Origin: Primula veris
Lineage: Eukaryota > Streptophyta > Magnoliopsida > Ericales > Primulaceae
Reading direction: 5' to 3'
NCBI GenBank assembly: GCA_963682055.1
Contig: OY821747.1
Location: forward strand, 33,106,126 to 33,170,125
Length of the DNA stretch: 64,000 nt
Each line of letters opens with the position of its first letter. The stretch's first letter is position 1. Both the position numbers and the translations under genes were made by a program. Positions 46,326 through 56,687 of this stretch are shown piece by piece. The notes below the pieces were generated by a model. That model worked only from the letters and a program-made list of their open reading frames with translations, had not been told where the DNA came from and did not search any database.

Positions 46326-47714
46326 TTTCGTTTAGTTGCCAACGTCACCCCACTTTCCTCTTCCACTTATTCGGGGATTCTTCGTTGTAATTATTCTCAT
46401 GGTCCCAAATACAAATCATAAGCAAATCATAAAAATAATAATCTTGAAACCTTATACAGATACACTGTATATAACGTTTATCTTTATAAGATATAAACTC
46501 ATTCACTTTATACAGGTTCACTGTATATAAATCACTTTTTTTTTATTCTTTTCTTTATTTCGATATTTCTTTGTTTTCGTAACAATATAAAATCAATATT
46601 TACATGTATAAATAGTACTTGAAAAATATTACCCATGAGCCTGTAAAACATTAACAAAAGATGCAATGGGATATTTATAATAGGAAGACAAAACCCAATC
46701 ATCTGATTCCTCAATTACAGCTAGTCTGAAACACTTATATCACGAAAGCTACAACCTTATACGAACAGTAGCTTGAGCAAGTAATTAGCTTGTTCCCCTT
46801 CTATTAGTTCTCTGTATGTTTCTCTATTTCCTAATCTATATATAGGTGTATGAAAATAGTATAGAGTATACTGCATATATGATTTTCTTGGTACTTAATT
46901 ATGGGGGTGCATATATTGCCATAAAATTAGTGAAGTTACTGATATGCTCTGATTAAAAGTTAAGGTTTTATAAGACAAATACCATGCTATTATAATTACG
47001 TAACTCCTAAAAATTCAACTCACACAAATGAATGTGGCCTTTCAATTCATAAATACAAATACAAACAGTCGGCATAGATAATAAATTTATGAATGATATT
47101 TATAACTCTAGTGGCCTTAATAACCATCTCCTAAAACCTATTAATATCTGATATAATGCTACCTTCAAAATTGGTATGAAACTACTAAGGTATTGTTTGA
47201 CTTTGTGTATAATAAGCTCATTAATTCCAATACTAATGAAACGGCAAAAACATTACTATCTAAATTTAAGTCTGTTATATCTCAGGTTACTAAACATCAT
47301 TTAATCAATTTCTTTACAAACTTGTAGTTGTGATAACGTGTAACTATAACTACACCACTTATTTATATATCATGTCCTTAAATTACTTAAACGACATGTG
47401 AACTTGTCAAAATCCTAGTAATAATTCTAAAACAAAATATCAGACTCATTAATAACTAAAACAAAATATATATAAAATACGAGTCCACATAAAATTCCCA
47501 TTTTAAAAATTTCGTTGCTCATGCTTTAGCTTTCCATATTTTTCTCGTTATTAATTATTAACCACAAAAAACTTATCTCCACTTTAAATATGAATTCTAA
47601 AATGTAAAGTTCCTTCAAAATACAGAAAATTTATCCAAAAATAGTACAAGCTAGAGGTTCTCATGACTAAATATAGATGTTCCATCATCCCCTTCTAAAA
47701 GTAGGCAACTCTAC

Positions 47715-47721
47715 TATATAT
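47715..47721 (+). promoter_or_regulatory. TATA box of PR-1 copy 4
   Basis: TATATAT 66 bases before the ATG. The sequence just upstream (TAGATGTTCCATC) is of the unit 1 type, but the TATA run is the full one. Confidence 0.6.
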
Positions 47722-47780
47722 CATGGACACGAACCCTATAATAAAAACCCTACAACTCACTTCTTTATTCTCACAAGAAA

Positions 47781-48311
47781 ATGGAATCCTCCAAAATGCC
47801 ATCAGCCTTTCTCTTTTTCGTGGTTCTCGTTACCATAGGTCATCTCTCTCAAGCCCAAAATTCCCCTAATGACTATCTCATAGCCCACAATATCGAAAGG
47901 GCAAAGCTTGGGCTACCACCCTTCACGTGGAACAACACTGTTGCCGAATATGCCCAAAATTACGCTAACATAAGGAGTCAAGATTGCGACTTGATACATT
48001 CGCAAGCACCGGATTACGGGGAAAACATAGCCTACGGTTGGGGTAATTTCTCGGCTGCGCAAGTTGTGAAGCTATGGGTACCTGATGAAAAGCCAAACTA
48101 TGACTATAAATCTAATTCTTGTATTGGTGGAAAACAATGTTTGCATTATACCCAAGGTATGTGGCGAGATACAAAGCAAATCGGGTGTGCTAGGATTCAA
48201 TGCAACAACAAGCCTACCGCCGTGGAATTGGCTGCTAAGGTTGGGAAGAGGGTGTTTTTTACGTGCAACTATTATCCACCTGGGAATTGGGTCGGTGCAA
48301 GGCCTTATTAA
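47781..48311 (+). CDS. PR1: Pathogenesis-related protein 1 (CAP domain), copy 4
   Basis: 176-aa PR-1 with a mature chain identical to copies 1 and 2. The signal peptide matches copy 2 except Ala9. It shares with copy 2 the silent variants in GGGCAAAGC and GCTGCGCAAG. Its upstream 200 bases match unit 1 and its 3' flank matches unit 3 (TTTCACATAATAATG), so the gene lies at the centre of a mosaic tract. All CAP features are preserved. Confidence 0.95.
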   Translation: MESSKMPSAFLFFVVLVTIGHLSQAQNSPNDYLIAHNIERAKLGLPPFTWNNTVAEYAQNYANIRSQDCDLIHSQAPDYGENIAYGWGNFSAAQVVKLWVPDEKPNYDYKSNSCIGGKQCLHYTQGMWRDTKQIGCARIQCNNKPTAVELAAKVGKRVFFTCNYYPPGNWVGARPY

Positions 48312-49454
48312 ATGTCTCCTTAACTATTGTTTCATTTTACAATAATAAACAGGACCCCAATTGGGGGTTACATGCATGGATGGAATTTTAAATTGAATGT
48401 CTCCATGCATGTTTCACATAATAATGAAATTTATCCGCAACTCGTGTTTTTATCTTTGTTTTTTTATCAGGAGCGGCCCGAAGGTTTTCGAGTCCCCGTG
48501 CAACAGCAAAAAAGGGGCCTCTCTAAAACTCAATTTAATTACTGCGGTTAATAAAAAAAAAAACACAAGGAAACAGTTAAATTCCTCAACAACAAAAAAT
48601 AGCTCTTCATAATTTCCAAATAGCTAGAAAAGTTTAAAAAAAAAAATCAAAACAAATCAATCTGTTTCAATATAAAGATGGGAAAAGCAAAGTTTAAAAG
48701 TAATAGCATCTTTCTCAAGCATCTTTCAATATGTTTCTGGTTCTTTTGGGTTAAAAGTGAATATTTCTTACTCTCTCTATGTATGACGAAATTTCAAGGC
48801 AAACCACCATTTTCGTCATCGATGGGTAACCAAAAAGTTTGTCGTCATCGATGGTGATGTGGTGTTAGCACTTAAATAAATAGCTCTGGAAAATTTTGGC
48901 CGGTACCAGATTGACATTCATGATTAAACATTAGTACCAATATGAAAATAGTAATTGCACATCGGTACGACCTTGCTTACAGAAATACCCCGCTTTAAAT
49001 TATGACATATGTCTGCCACGTCACCACGCCACACACACCCTCACGTCCTTTCTTTCTGTCTCGCTCTCTCTCTCTATCTCACTCTCTTCATGCGGCGAAA
49101 ACCGTCCCAAATAAATGTGCAACTCATGAAACAACCCCTCCCCCCTGTCAGTTACTATTTTCTAACAATAACACTAATATTTGGTATTAGTTTGTCATTG
49201 GTTCTTCTGTTATAATTTACTGAAATTATATCAAATTGTTAATTAGTTTGTCATTGGATATTTTGTTAAGATAATATTATTAAATTGTTTATTAGTTTGC
49301 TTGTTGCTATTTCCAACAATTACACCAGTATTTGACACTACTCTTCTATCATTGGTTTTTTGGTGAAGAACATAATATTCAAATGCTTATTACTGCGTCT
49401 GTTGATATATTTCAACGATTACCCCAATATTTAGTATTAGTCTGTCACTTTTTA
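48312..49454. other. 3' flank of PR-1 copy 4
   Basis: Collinear with and closest to unit 3, for example TTTTTTGGTGAAGAAC at about 49356. No gene supported. Confidence 0.45.
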
Positions 49455-49596
49455 TAATAATTTATAGGAACCAAAACAACAAAAAGCTAGTAAGACACAA
49501 ATAAACTTATATAAGATTTTTTTAGGAACAACTTTGAAGCTTTCACAAATGGGCCTAAACTTCAAGGTTAGAAAGAAATAAAACATAAAAATAAAA

Positions 49597-49842
49597 CTAT
49601 TGAGCACAGTTGGTAAGTTCTTCCACCTGCGCTTCAAATTTCTCAACCATCTCTTCGAGCTCCTAAACCCTAGCCTCGAGAACCAATTTCTCAATATGAG
49701 TCTGGTTGAATATGCTAGTCATCATCCTAACCACAAAACCGGTGGCTGCCAATTCCTGCGTCTTAGCATTAAGTTAGGTTTCAAACTTAACGACTCTGGC
49801 CCTTAGGATTTTTGCTTCGTTGGTGTTGTTGTTTTTAACCAT
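49597..49842 (-). pseudogene. Minus-arm coiled-coil pseudogene, unit 4
   Basis: ATG at 49842, same two stops, matches unit 3. Confidence 0.7.
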
Positions 49843-50166
49843 TATATTCTGAGCCAGAAAGAAATAATATGTTATATGTATATAAAATAAATGTGAATGA
49901 TTAAAACATATGGATATTGAATGGAATATATAGTGGTAACTTGACTAACTTGAGAAATGAAAGAGTCTTTTTCAAAGTACTGAATAAGACTCACAGATTT
50001 GGATGTGAGTCTCATTCATTGCTTTGAATGAGACTCTTTCATTTCTCATGATAGTAAAGTTACAATTATATATATATATATACCATCCAATATTCATATG
50101 CTTTAGTCTTTCATATTTATTTTAATATACAGGCGACATACTATTCTCTTTCTTTCTCGGAATATA

Positions 50167-50421
50167 ATGGATAACAACAACAACTACCACAATAACGAAG
50201 CTGAAATCCAAAGGGCCAGAGTCATTGAGTTGGAAACCCAACTTAATGCAAAGACGTTGGAATTGGCAGACACCAATTTTGTGGCTGAGATGATGACTGA
50301 CCTTTTCAACCATACTCTTAATGAGAAGTTGGTTCTCGAGGATAGGGTTGATCGGGAGGTCAAGGAGAGGGTTGAGGAACTTGTAGTGCATGTGGAACAA
50401 CTAATCAACGGTGGTCACTAG
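50167..50421 (+). CDS. Hypothetical 84-aa coiled-coil protein, unit 4 (intact)
   Basis: Intact frame with residues of the unit 1 type (MMTDLF, LEDRV, LVVHVEQLINGGH) and private changes (Gln15 for Leu, His for Gln in FNHTLNEK, Arg in RVDREVKERV). It is the most diverged intact copy, yet its frame is open and its heptad positions are kept. Family unknown. Confidence 0.5.
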   Translation: MDNNNNYHNNEAEIQRARVIELETQLNAKTLELADTNFVAEMMTDLFNHTLNEKLVLEDRVDREVKERVEELVVHVEQLINGGH

Positions 50422-50805
50422 TGTCTTGTTATTTTTATGTTTTATTGTTTAAAGCCTTGAAGCTTAGGCCCCATTTTTAAAAGCTTTTAGGTTTCAAAGT
50501 TGTTTCTAAAAATTTATAATATAATTAAGTTCCTAGGAAATGCCATCTACAATAGGTCTAGTGATAGATTCAACAACTTTACCATTATCAAATATAACAT
50601 TTAGCACATCATCTAATGGTAACTTAAGTCCCCTCGAGTCATAATACCATTTGAAATTTTAGGTTTTGACATAGAATCATAGAACATTTTGCTCATCATC
50701 CAATTCCTTATGTTTCTTGGTTTCTTTTGATTCTTCAAATTGATATCTAAATTAATATAAAATAAATTATCAACAAAAAACCATTTTTCATTAAAAAAAA
50801 ATCGA

Positions 50806-50839
50806 ATAAGCGATTTACTATATAGTAAATCGCTTATTT
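50806..50839. repeat. 34-bp perfect palindrome, unit 4
   Basis: Identical to 3921-3954. Confidence 0.85.
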
Positions 50840-51066
50840 GTTTTATGATAGATTGCTAGTTGTTGATAATATGTTTCATCTTTTTTGTCTTTATCTTTTT
50901 CGGATTTTCCTTTCCCTCATCCCCTACCATTTCGTTGGAACAAGCGCTCTTATTGATAGTAGATTGACGGCTGATGTTCGATAGATACAGAGACTAGGGT
51001 TTGACGAAGTTATATAGTAGAGGACTAGAAGCCTATAACGTATATGTGCATGTATACATATACACA

Positions 51067-51068
<2 letters not shown>

Positions 51069-51144
<76 letters not shown>

Positions 51145-51270
51145 GTACATATATATATATATATTTATGTACATATATATATATATGTATGTATATGTAT
51201 TTATGTACATATATATATATATATATTTATGTATATGTATATATTCATATATTATATATATTTATTTATA
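51069..51270. repeat. Long TA-rich microsatellite, unit 4
   Basis: An uninterrupted TA run of about 70 bases is followed by TATATTTATGTACATATA repeats. It replaces the CA/TA tract of the other units. The Tyr/Ile-only open frames on both strands here are artefacts of the repeat. Confidence 0.9.
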
Positions 51271-51638
51271 AGTTCCTAGAAGAAGACCCCGACTCAATAT
51301 TCTTGTAAAAATATTGGTAACCCACTAGTAACAACTTCATTTATGAATTTCCTAGTAATAGAAATACATGTCCTACCAAGATAGAATTTGAAACTTGCTA
51401 TGCTCTTACCGAAGAGGCAAAGATTTACCTTCATGGAAATGATCATTGATTCAGATCGACATGAAAATCCAACTATATTGCATTGCCGGAATCCATGTTG
51501 TATATTAGAAAGAGGTTGACCTCCCCGCTTCTCTCTCTCTCTCTGATCTTTTGGGAAGTTGTCTCTATTAGACTGGCCCCTTCCCCATAAACCCCAAAAT
51601 CCTCTTTCCTAAGCGCTTTTACCACTATTCAAGGTCCA
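51271..51638. other. Unit 4-only sequence upstream of the unrecognised ORF
   Basis: About 370 bp absent from units 1-3, with less extreme base composition, a CT repeat at 51530-51545, and CTATTCAAG before GTCCAATGG that could be a splice acceptor. It probably represents the original 5' context of the ORF, lost from the other units. Confidence 0.45.
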
Positions 51639-51951
51639 ATGGAAGTGGTCTGCCTTCAACATGAATCGCTTCTCCGTACTCTTTTGTCTCGTGGAATGGT
51701 TTCAAAGCCTAGAAAGGAGAATCTAATTACTCACGACTTGGGTATGCTTGCTAGCCACCACAATTTATTATGTTTGGAAGAAAGTATCTCTAAGCTTCAA
51801 AGAAAGTATCTCTAAGCTTCATGGAGGAATGGATTTGAATACGGGAAAAGTTTTCAAAATTGTAGAACTTTATGTTCAAAATAGTAGGAACAAGATTTCT
51901 AAAGAGAGCAGCAATCCGAGAAATAGTTTATCAAGCAGTCTTGAAGACTAA
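51639..51951 (+). pseudogene. Longer but frameshifted copy of the unrecognised ORF, unit 4
   Basis: From ATG 51639 the frame begins MEVVCLQHESLLRTLLSRG and runs into the same MVSKPRKENL segment as the other units, supporting it as a genuine upstream extension. A 22-bp tandem duplication (AAAGTATCTCTAAGCTTCA repeated at about 51780-51820) then shifts the frame and ends it at a TAA. The C-terminal part survives in another frame to 51951. I cannot assign a family. Confidence 0.45.
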
Positions 51952-52334
51952 TTTCCGAATTTGTCGGTGACTGGTCGGTTGTGGTTTTCTGTTCGTTGTA
52001 TTCTTTAGAGGCTTCGACACCTTTATTTCTCATAAATATACGTGGGATTACCCTCAAGAAAAACTTTTAAATTTGTATGCTCTTGTATAATTTTTTTAAC
52101 AAGATAGAAATCTATATCGACCAAGTAATAACGAGGCAAAGCATTAAAACATATTGTGAACAACTAAACTATAAGATCAAGTAGTAACGAGACTATGGTT
52201 TTAGACATACTAAACTATAAAATAACGTATATTGATGAAAGTCTTTAAAAAGCATTTTCTCCTACTTTGTACCTTGCACCTGGTAAATCTATTACTCGTT
52301 TATGGTCCTTTTAGTCTGCCGCATGACAATATTT

Positions 52335-52470
52335 GTCCCGACCTTCTCAACCCCATCTTCGTCCCGACCTTCTCAACCCCATCTTTGTCCCGACCTTCTC
52401 AACCCTATCTTTGTTCCGACCTTCTCAACCCCATCTTTGTCCCGACCTTCTCAACCCCATCTTTGTTCCG
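52335..52470. repeat. 26-bp minisatellite, 5 copies plus a partial, unit 4
   Basis: Five full copies and a 6-base remainder, with GTTCCG and CCCTAT variants not seen in units 1-3. The TTATCAAGAAATTCAG that follows in the other units is missing. Confidence 0.88.
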
Positions 52471-52897
52471 ATTTTTTTTATTCTTAGGAAGATTGACAAC
52501 ATTTTTAAATTTAGTGTTTTCTTGTGTCAGGTGTTGAGAAATAAACTAATGAAGAGATTGTATATATATAGAATGTGTTCCAGAAACTAGGGTCACGTAT
52601 CAATATTGTATTTTAGGTTGCGCCGCCATCGTTACATATGACATCTTCTTGGGCCCATCATGATTTTTTTTTTGTTGAAAATTTAGGGTTGGTTACAAGT
52701 TATAGTTACAAAAATACCCTCAGTAAACTATTGCTATGTTTTTTTTGAATCGTAGTCGTTGATACTTGATATATAATATTTACACTTCGGAATAAAGAAA
52801 TCGGTACTATCGAAGAATCACATTAAAAGATGACTTATATAGGAATTTCATTACATCAACATCATGTGGTAAATCAAATTGTACATCCATTTCAAGC

Positions 52898-53279
52898 GAG
52901 TCTAAATCTTATACCCCTTATTCTCTACTTCCTTCCGTGCCTTCTTACTTATTTTCATTCAAATTTTAAATTTTCACAACTTATACCGCAAATTTATAAA
53001 CTTTTATATTATATTCTATTCAAATTTTAAAACATTTTAACAAAATATTGTTTTAGACAATTTTATTAATATTGAATGTTTAATTTACACTAATTTATAC
53101 ATTTATTCCAAAATAAATTTTGTGTGGATTTTCTTTTTAAAATAATTATTGGAATGTATTGATACATGTATTATAGTAATTGTACAATTTTTTTCAAGTT
53201 TTTTAGAATTTTTTTTTTGAATAAAATAAGTAAGGGGGCACGGAAGGGGGTAGAGAAATGGGAAAGAATATTTGGACTC
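52898..53279. mobile_element. MITE of the 380-bp family, independent insertion in unit 4
   Basis: Ends GAGTCTAAATCTTATACCCC and, in reverse complement, GAGTCCAAATATTCTTTCCC. Units 1-3 have the undisturbed site CATTTCAAGTGCATATCCC. An approximate 9-bp duplication (ATTTCAAGC/ATTTCGAAT) flanks it. It lies at a different place from, and opposite in orientation to, the MITE of units 1-3. Confidence 0.78.
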
Positions 53280-53734
53280 ATTTCGAATGCATATCCCATT
53301 TTTGCACAGAAGGCTTATGAAAACCCATGAGAAGCGACTGGGCTTATTAAGAAGTATTAAAATGAAAAAGGTTAAATAAGAAACTATTGTTTTATAGAAC
53401 ATACATCTGATGGACGGGCTAAATTGTTATTTTTATAATATAAATGGACGGGGTGAGGTTTAGAAGTTCAAATGGGGGACCAAACGGAAAGCACATTTCA
53501 TGCACAATTTTTCTAAATTGGGACACTTTCCATTATGAAAGGTTTTACTTAAGGGAAACATGATTTTCATATCATAAGATATGCTATAGACACGACATGC
53601 TAGGTAGCCTATTGCATCGTACCATAACCCAGTGGATGCTCTTTTTGCTCGGAGTTTAATCAGAACTTTCATCTCAACCAGTGTAATCTGGCCACGACAT
53701 GCGAGTTAGCCTATTGCGTCTTACCTAATTAACA

Positions 53735-54055
53735 CAAAATATTTGTTTTAAAAAGTTGAAAAAAAATATACAATTACAATTAAACTTGTATCAATACATT
53801 CCAACAATTACTTTGAATGAAATGTCACACACAATTTATTTTGTAATAAATGAAAAAACTAATGTAAAATAAACACTAAATCTTTTAAAAAATCGTATAG
53901 GTCAATATGATGTCCAAATACTATGATATTTGCTTAGTAATATATTATAAAAGCTCATAAACATGCGAAAAAGTTTTAAAATTTCAAATTTTGAGCGAAA
54001 ATAATGAATGGGGAATGGGATCGTGTATAGAATATGAGGTACAAGGTTTGGACTC
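53735..54055. mobile_element. Diverged MITE relic, unit 4
   Basis: Collinear with 5912-6234. It is the last landmark before the array ends. Confidence 0.5.
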
Positions 54056-54196
54056 ATTCAAACACGTTTGACTCAAAACTTGTTGGGACTCGTTTTTACG
54101 ATAAACCTCAAAAATGAATTGTACTGACAACTTTAGTCTGAAGCTTGAAAACTCGAATCTTAAACTCCAAAAAATTAAATTGGAAAGCTTAAAAAA

Positions 54197-55235
54197 TTTC
54201 AATACTCAATAATACATCGCAAATATCAAAACTTCAAAATGTTATACTTTAGTAAGAAAAAAACTTAATATGTGCTAATTATAAAATGAATCTCGGTACA
54301 CAATCAAATGTGATTTGTAAATATACTACGTGAATATACTATGGGAATATTAATTATTGATAATGTTTTGGACCTAATATATTCATGCAATTTATCGTTA
54401 TTGAGCACATGTGTTTTTACCTTTTATCTTCTTCTTTTTTAGTATACGTCGAAGGTTATGTTTTAGTGAACCTCTACTGAAAACGCTTCAACATACAGTC
54501 GCGTTTTAGAACTTTAATTTGAAGATTTTTCGGTAATGTTCTCAATTTCTTAAAATACAGACACCCAACTTCTGTTATATATGGAATACGAGTTCACAAA
54601 CAAATGAACAAAACTGATGGGTACACACGCCTCTGCCGATTTATTTATTTTGCGCCTTAATTATTGTGTTTCCATACGAAGATTACGAAACTTTCTTAAA
54701 TTCTAGAAAGTTGGAGTAAATTTGGGTCGAAATATACTTTCGTACCATTGACTATTGTTTTTTCTTTTTCTGATTCTTTACCTCCAACTTTTTTTTTATC
54801 CTATTGGCTATAAATAGTCCATTGATTCATTAGAAAAGGTATTCAACAAAAATACCCAAGAAATTTGCACAAGCGAGAAGGAAATAGATACCAGTTTATC
54901 GAAAAACGACTCATTTTTATTCGATCATGAGCATAAAATTACTTTGGACAATATTTTTTGTTATCATTCCGAGGGAGTGGCACTTGGGGTGTTTATCGAT
55001 ACATCAATAACCATATCCCATCATTGGTGACGAAATGGTAAACAACACAAATGAATTCAAAACTAACATATAATTAAAATTTACTGAATAAAAACCATGG
55101 CATCTGAGTTGGTCAGCAAAACAAATCTGGGAAAAGTGAAAATGCATAAAAGACGGAGTAACAAGCGTTTATGCGAAAACCACACCCCAAATACCATATA
55201 TAAATGTCTTAAGGTAATACGAAGATAAGACTCTC
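54197..55235. other. Single-copy spacer between the array and the proteasome gene
   Basis: AT-rich, no sequence in common with the repeat units. The last 60-100 bases are the 3' UTR region of the minus-strand proteasome gene. No other gene seen. Confidence 0.5.
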
Positions 55236-56687
55236 TCAAGAGGCCTCTGTCGCAGGCTGAGTTAATCCAGAACTCACCAACAGCTTGTTAAGTGACTCGG
55301 GGGAGCTCACTTTATACTTGATTTTTCCAGCCGAGACAAACACCTCGGCGAGCTCAAGCTTATCGGAGGTCAAACTCGTACTATCCATAGTCTTACTAAG
55401 CACCTTCAGAGCAAGATTAACAGCCTCTTCTCTTGTGATATCATCTTTGTAATCCTGTTTAAGCATAGACTGAGCCGCCTGGTTATTAGCCCCGATGGCA
55501 GCCGCTTTCCACCCGCCGTAGTTTCCGCTAGGGTCGCTCATGTATAGTTGAAACCCGTAATTCTTATCCCACCCTGCGAAAAGAAATGAGACGCCAAAAG
55601 GGCGTAGCCCGCCAAACTGAGTGTACCTAAAAAACCCATCATTAGATTCATGGACAACGGAAGACATGAAGAAAAGAAGATGAAAATTTTATTTGGGAGT
55701 TTAATTATAAGCAATTTAAACTTGGGGGCACTTGGTGAAAACTATGGATATTTTTGAAAGAGCTCAGCTGTTTAACAAAAGCTGAGCTTAAAAAGTTACA
55801 AGCAAACAAGTCGTAAAGGAGGAATGATTATGGCCTTATGGGAGGACGAAAAAATGATGCTATTTTATTTACTTCAGAATCCACCATACACATTCTTATT
55901 TTCGTCAATCCTACACTTTCCCTTGTGATTGTATATTCATAATTAGACAGCGAAAAGCTGCCCCAAAATATTGTTGTATTTGCATATGCAACCTCTGTTA
56001 GAAAACCATGAATTCTAACAGTTTCTTTATCGTTTAGTACACAAACCAGGTTTTAAGATTTATAGACAAACCTTATGTAAATAGACCAAACAAGATACCT
56101 CAATTTTACGATAAACCTTAGGTTTCTCTAATTACCTTTTACACTAGCTTTTTCCAAAATAAATACTTTAATACACTAGTCAAATGGTCAATTATCACTT
56201 TTCTAACGAGTGTACTGATTAGCAATAAAAGTCAAGTTGTTGAAGGTTGGTGAGCAAAAATGAGAAAATGTCAATGTTGGTATACAAAACACTCAAAGAA
56301 TTAAAAGAAACCCGGTTCTTTTCTTTACCCTTGTTTGGTGTCGCAAAGGGATTGGACGAGCTGTTCGACGGGCATTGGCTCTTGATACGCGTACGTATAT
56401 CTCTGTGCTTGGACACGGGCTGTGTTGATGAGGATGTTGGCGTCGGACATGATCCCGGCCACGACACACGCGACGTGGTCGTCGATTTTGTACATTTTCT
56501 CGGTGGAGATTGAAGTCTGGAGGAGTTTAGAGGTGACTTTCTTTTCCCCGACAAGGACAACACCATCTTTTGACAGTATTCCTATGGCGGAGCCGGCGTT
56601 TCCGATTGCTTCCATTGCATATTCGACTTGGTAGAGACGACCTTCTGGAGAGAAGATTGTTGTTCGGCTGTCATACCTGCGAGACAT
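55236..56687 (-). CDS. PAC1: 20S proteasome subunit alpha type-4 (two exons)
   Basis: Structural subunit of the outer alpha ring of the 20S proteasome. It gates substrate entry and contacts the regulatory cap, in cytosol and nucleus; alpha subunits are not proteolytic. Exon 1 is 56687-56329, exon 2 is 55626-55236. The join gives 750 bases, 249 aa, against about 250 in plant PAC proteins. Exon 1 opens with [20 protein letters not shown], continues VEYAMEA (the alpha-subunit N-terminal signature) and ends DTKQG, the Gly codon being split. Exon 2 continues [20 protein letters not shown] and ends QPATEAS-TGA. Donor GTAAAG and acceptor TTTTTTAG fit plant rules. The extra open codons upstream of exon 2 are intron. 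Family identity is certain; whether the gene is called PAC1 or PAC2 cannot be told. Confidence 0.95.
55627..56328 (-). other. Intron of the proteasome alpha-4 gene
   Basis: 702-bp AT-rich phase-2 intron starting GTAAAGAAAA at 56328 and ending GGGTTTTTTAG at 55627. Nothing else seen in it. Confidence 0.88.

Larger units (their letters stand above)
33812..46806. repeat. Tandem PR-1 repeat unit 3
   Basis: Third unit, about 13.0 kb. It shares with unit 4 a short insertion just after its start (33906-33920, matching 46901-46915) and many substitutions in the first 700 bases. In its distal half it is closest to unit 2, for example in the common sequence around 31480 and 44490. Confidence 0.93.
49455..50540. 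repeat. Inverted duplication of a small coiled-coil gene, unit 4
   Basis: Same head-to-head structure. The left arm is unit 3-like and the right arm unit 1-like. Confidence 0.8.
46807..54196. repeat. Tandem PR-1 repeat unit 4 (truncated)
   Basis: The fourth unit follows the others until about 54196, which corresponds to 6373 in unit 1. After that the sequence is unrelated, so this is the right edge of the array. It therefore lacks the hAT element, the 120-codon ORF and the LTR-like remnant. It differs from the others by a long TA tract at 51069-51140, about 390 bp at 51270-51660 that units 1-3 lack, an independent MITE at 52898-53279, and a longer minisatellite. Confidence 0.9.

Noticed and set aside
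51001..51279. Tyr/Ile repeat proteins
   Set aside because: Artefact of the TA microsatellite, open on both strands.
55627..55667. Start of proteasome exon 2 as an independent ORF with its own Met
   Set aside because: The first codons come from intron sequence ending in TTTTTTAG. Family alignment requires YTQFGG to follow DTKQG directly.
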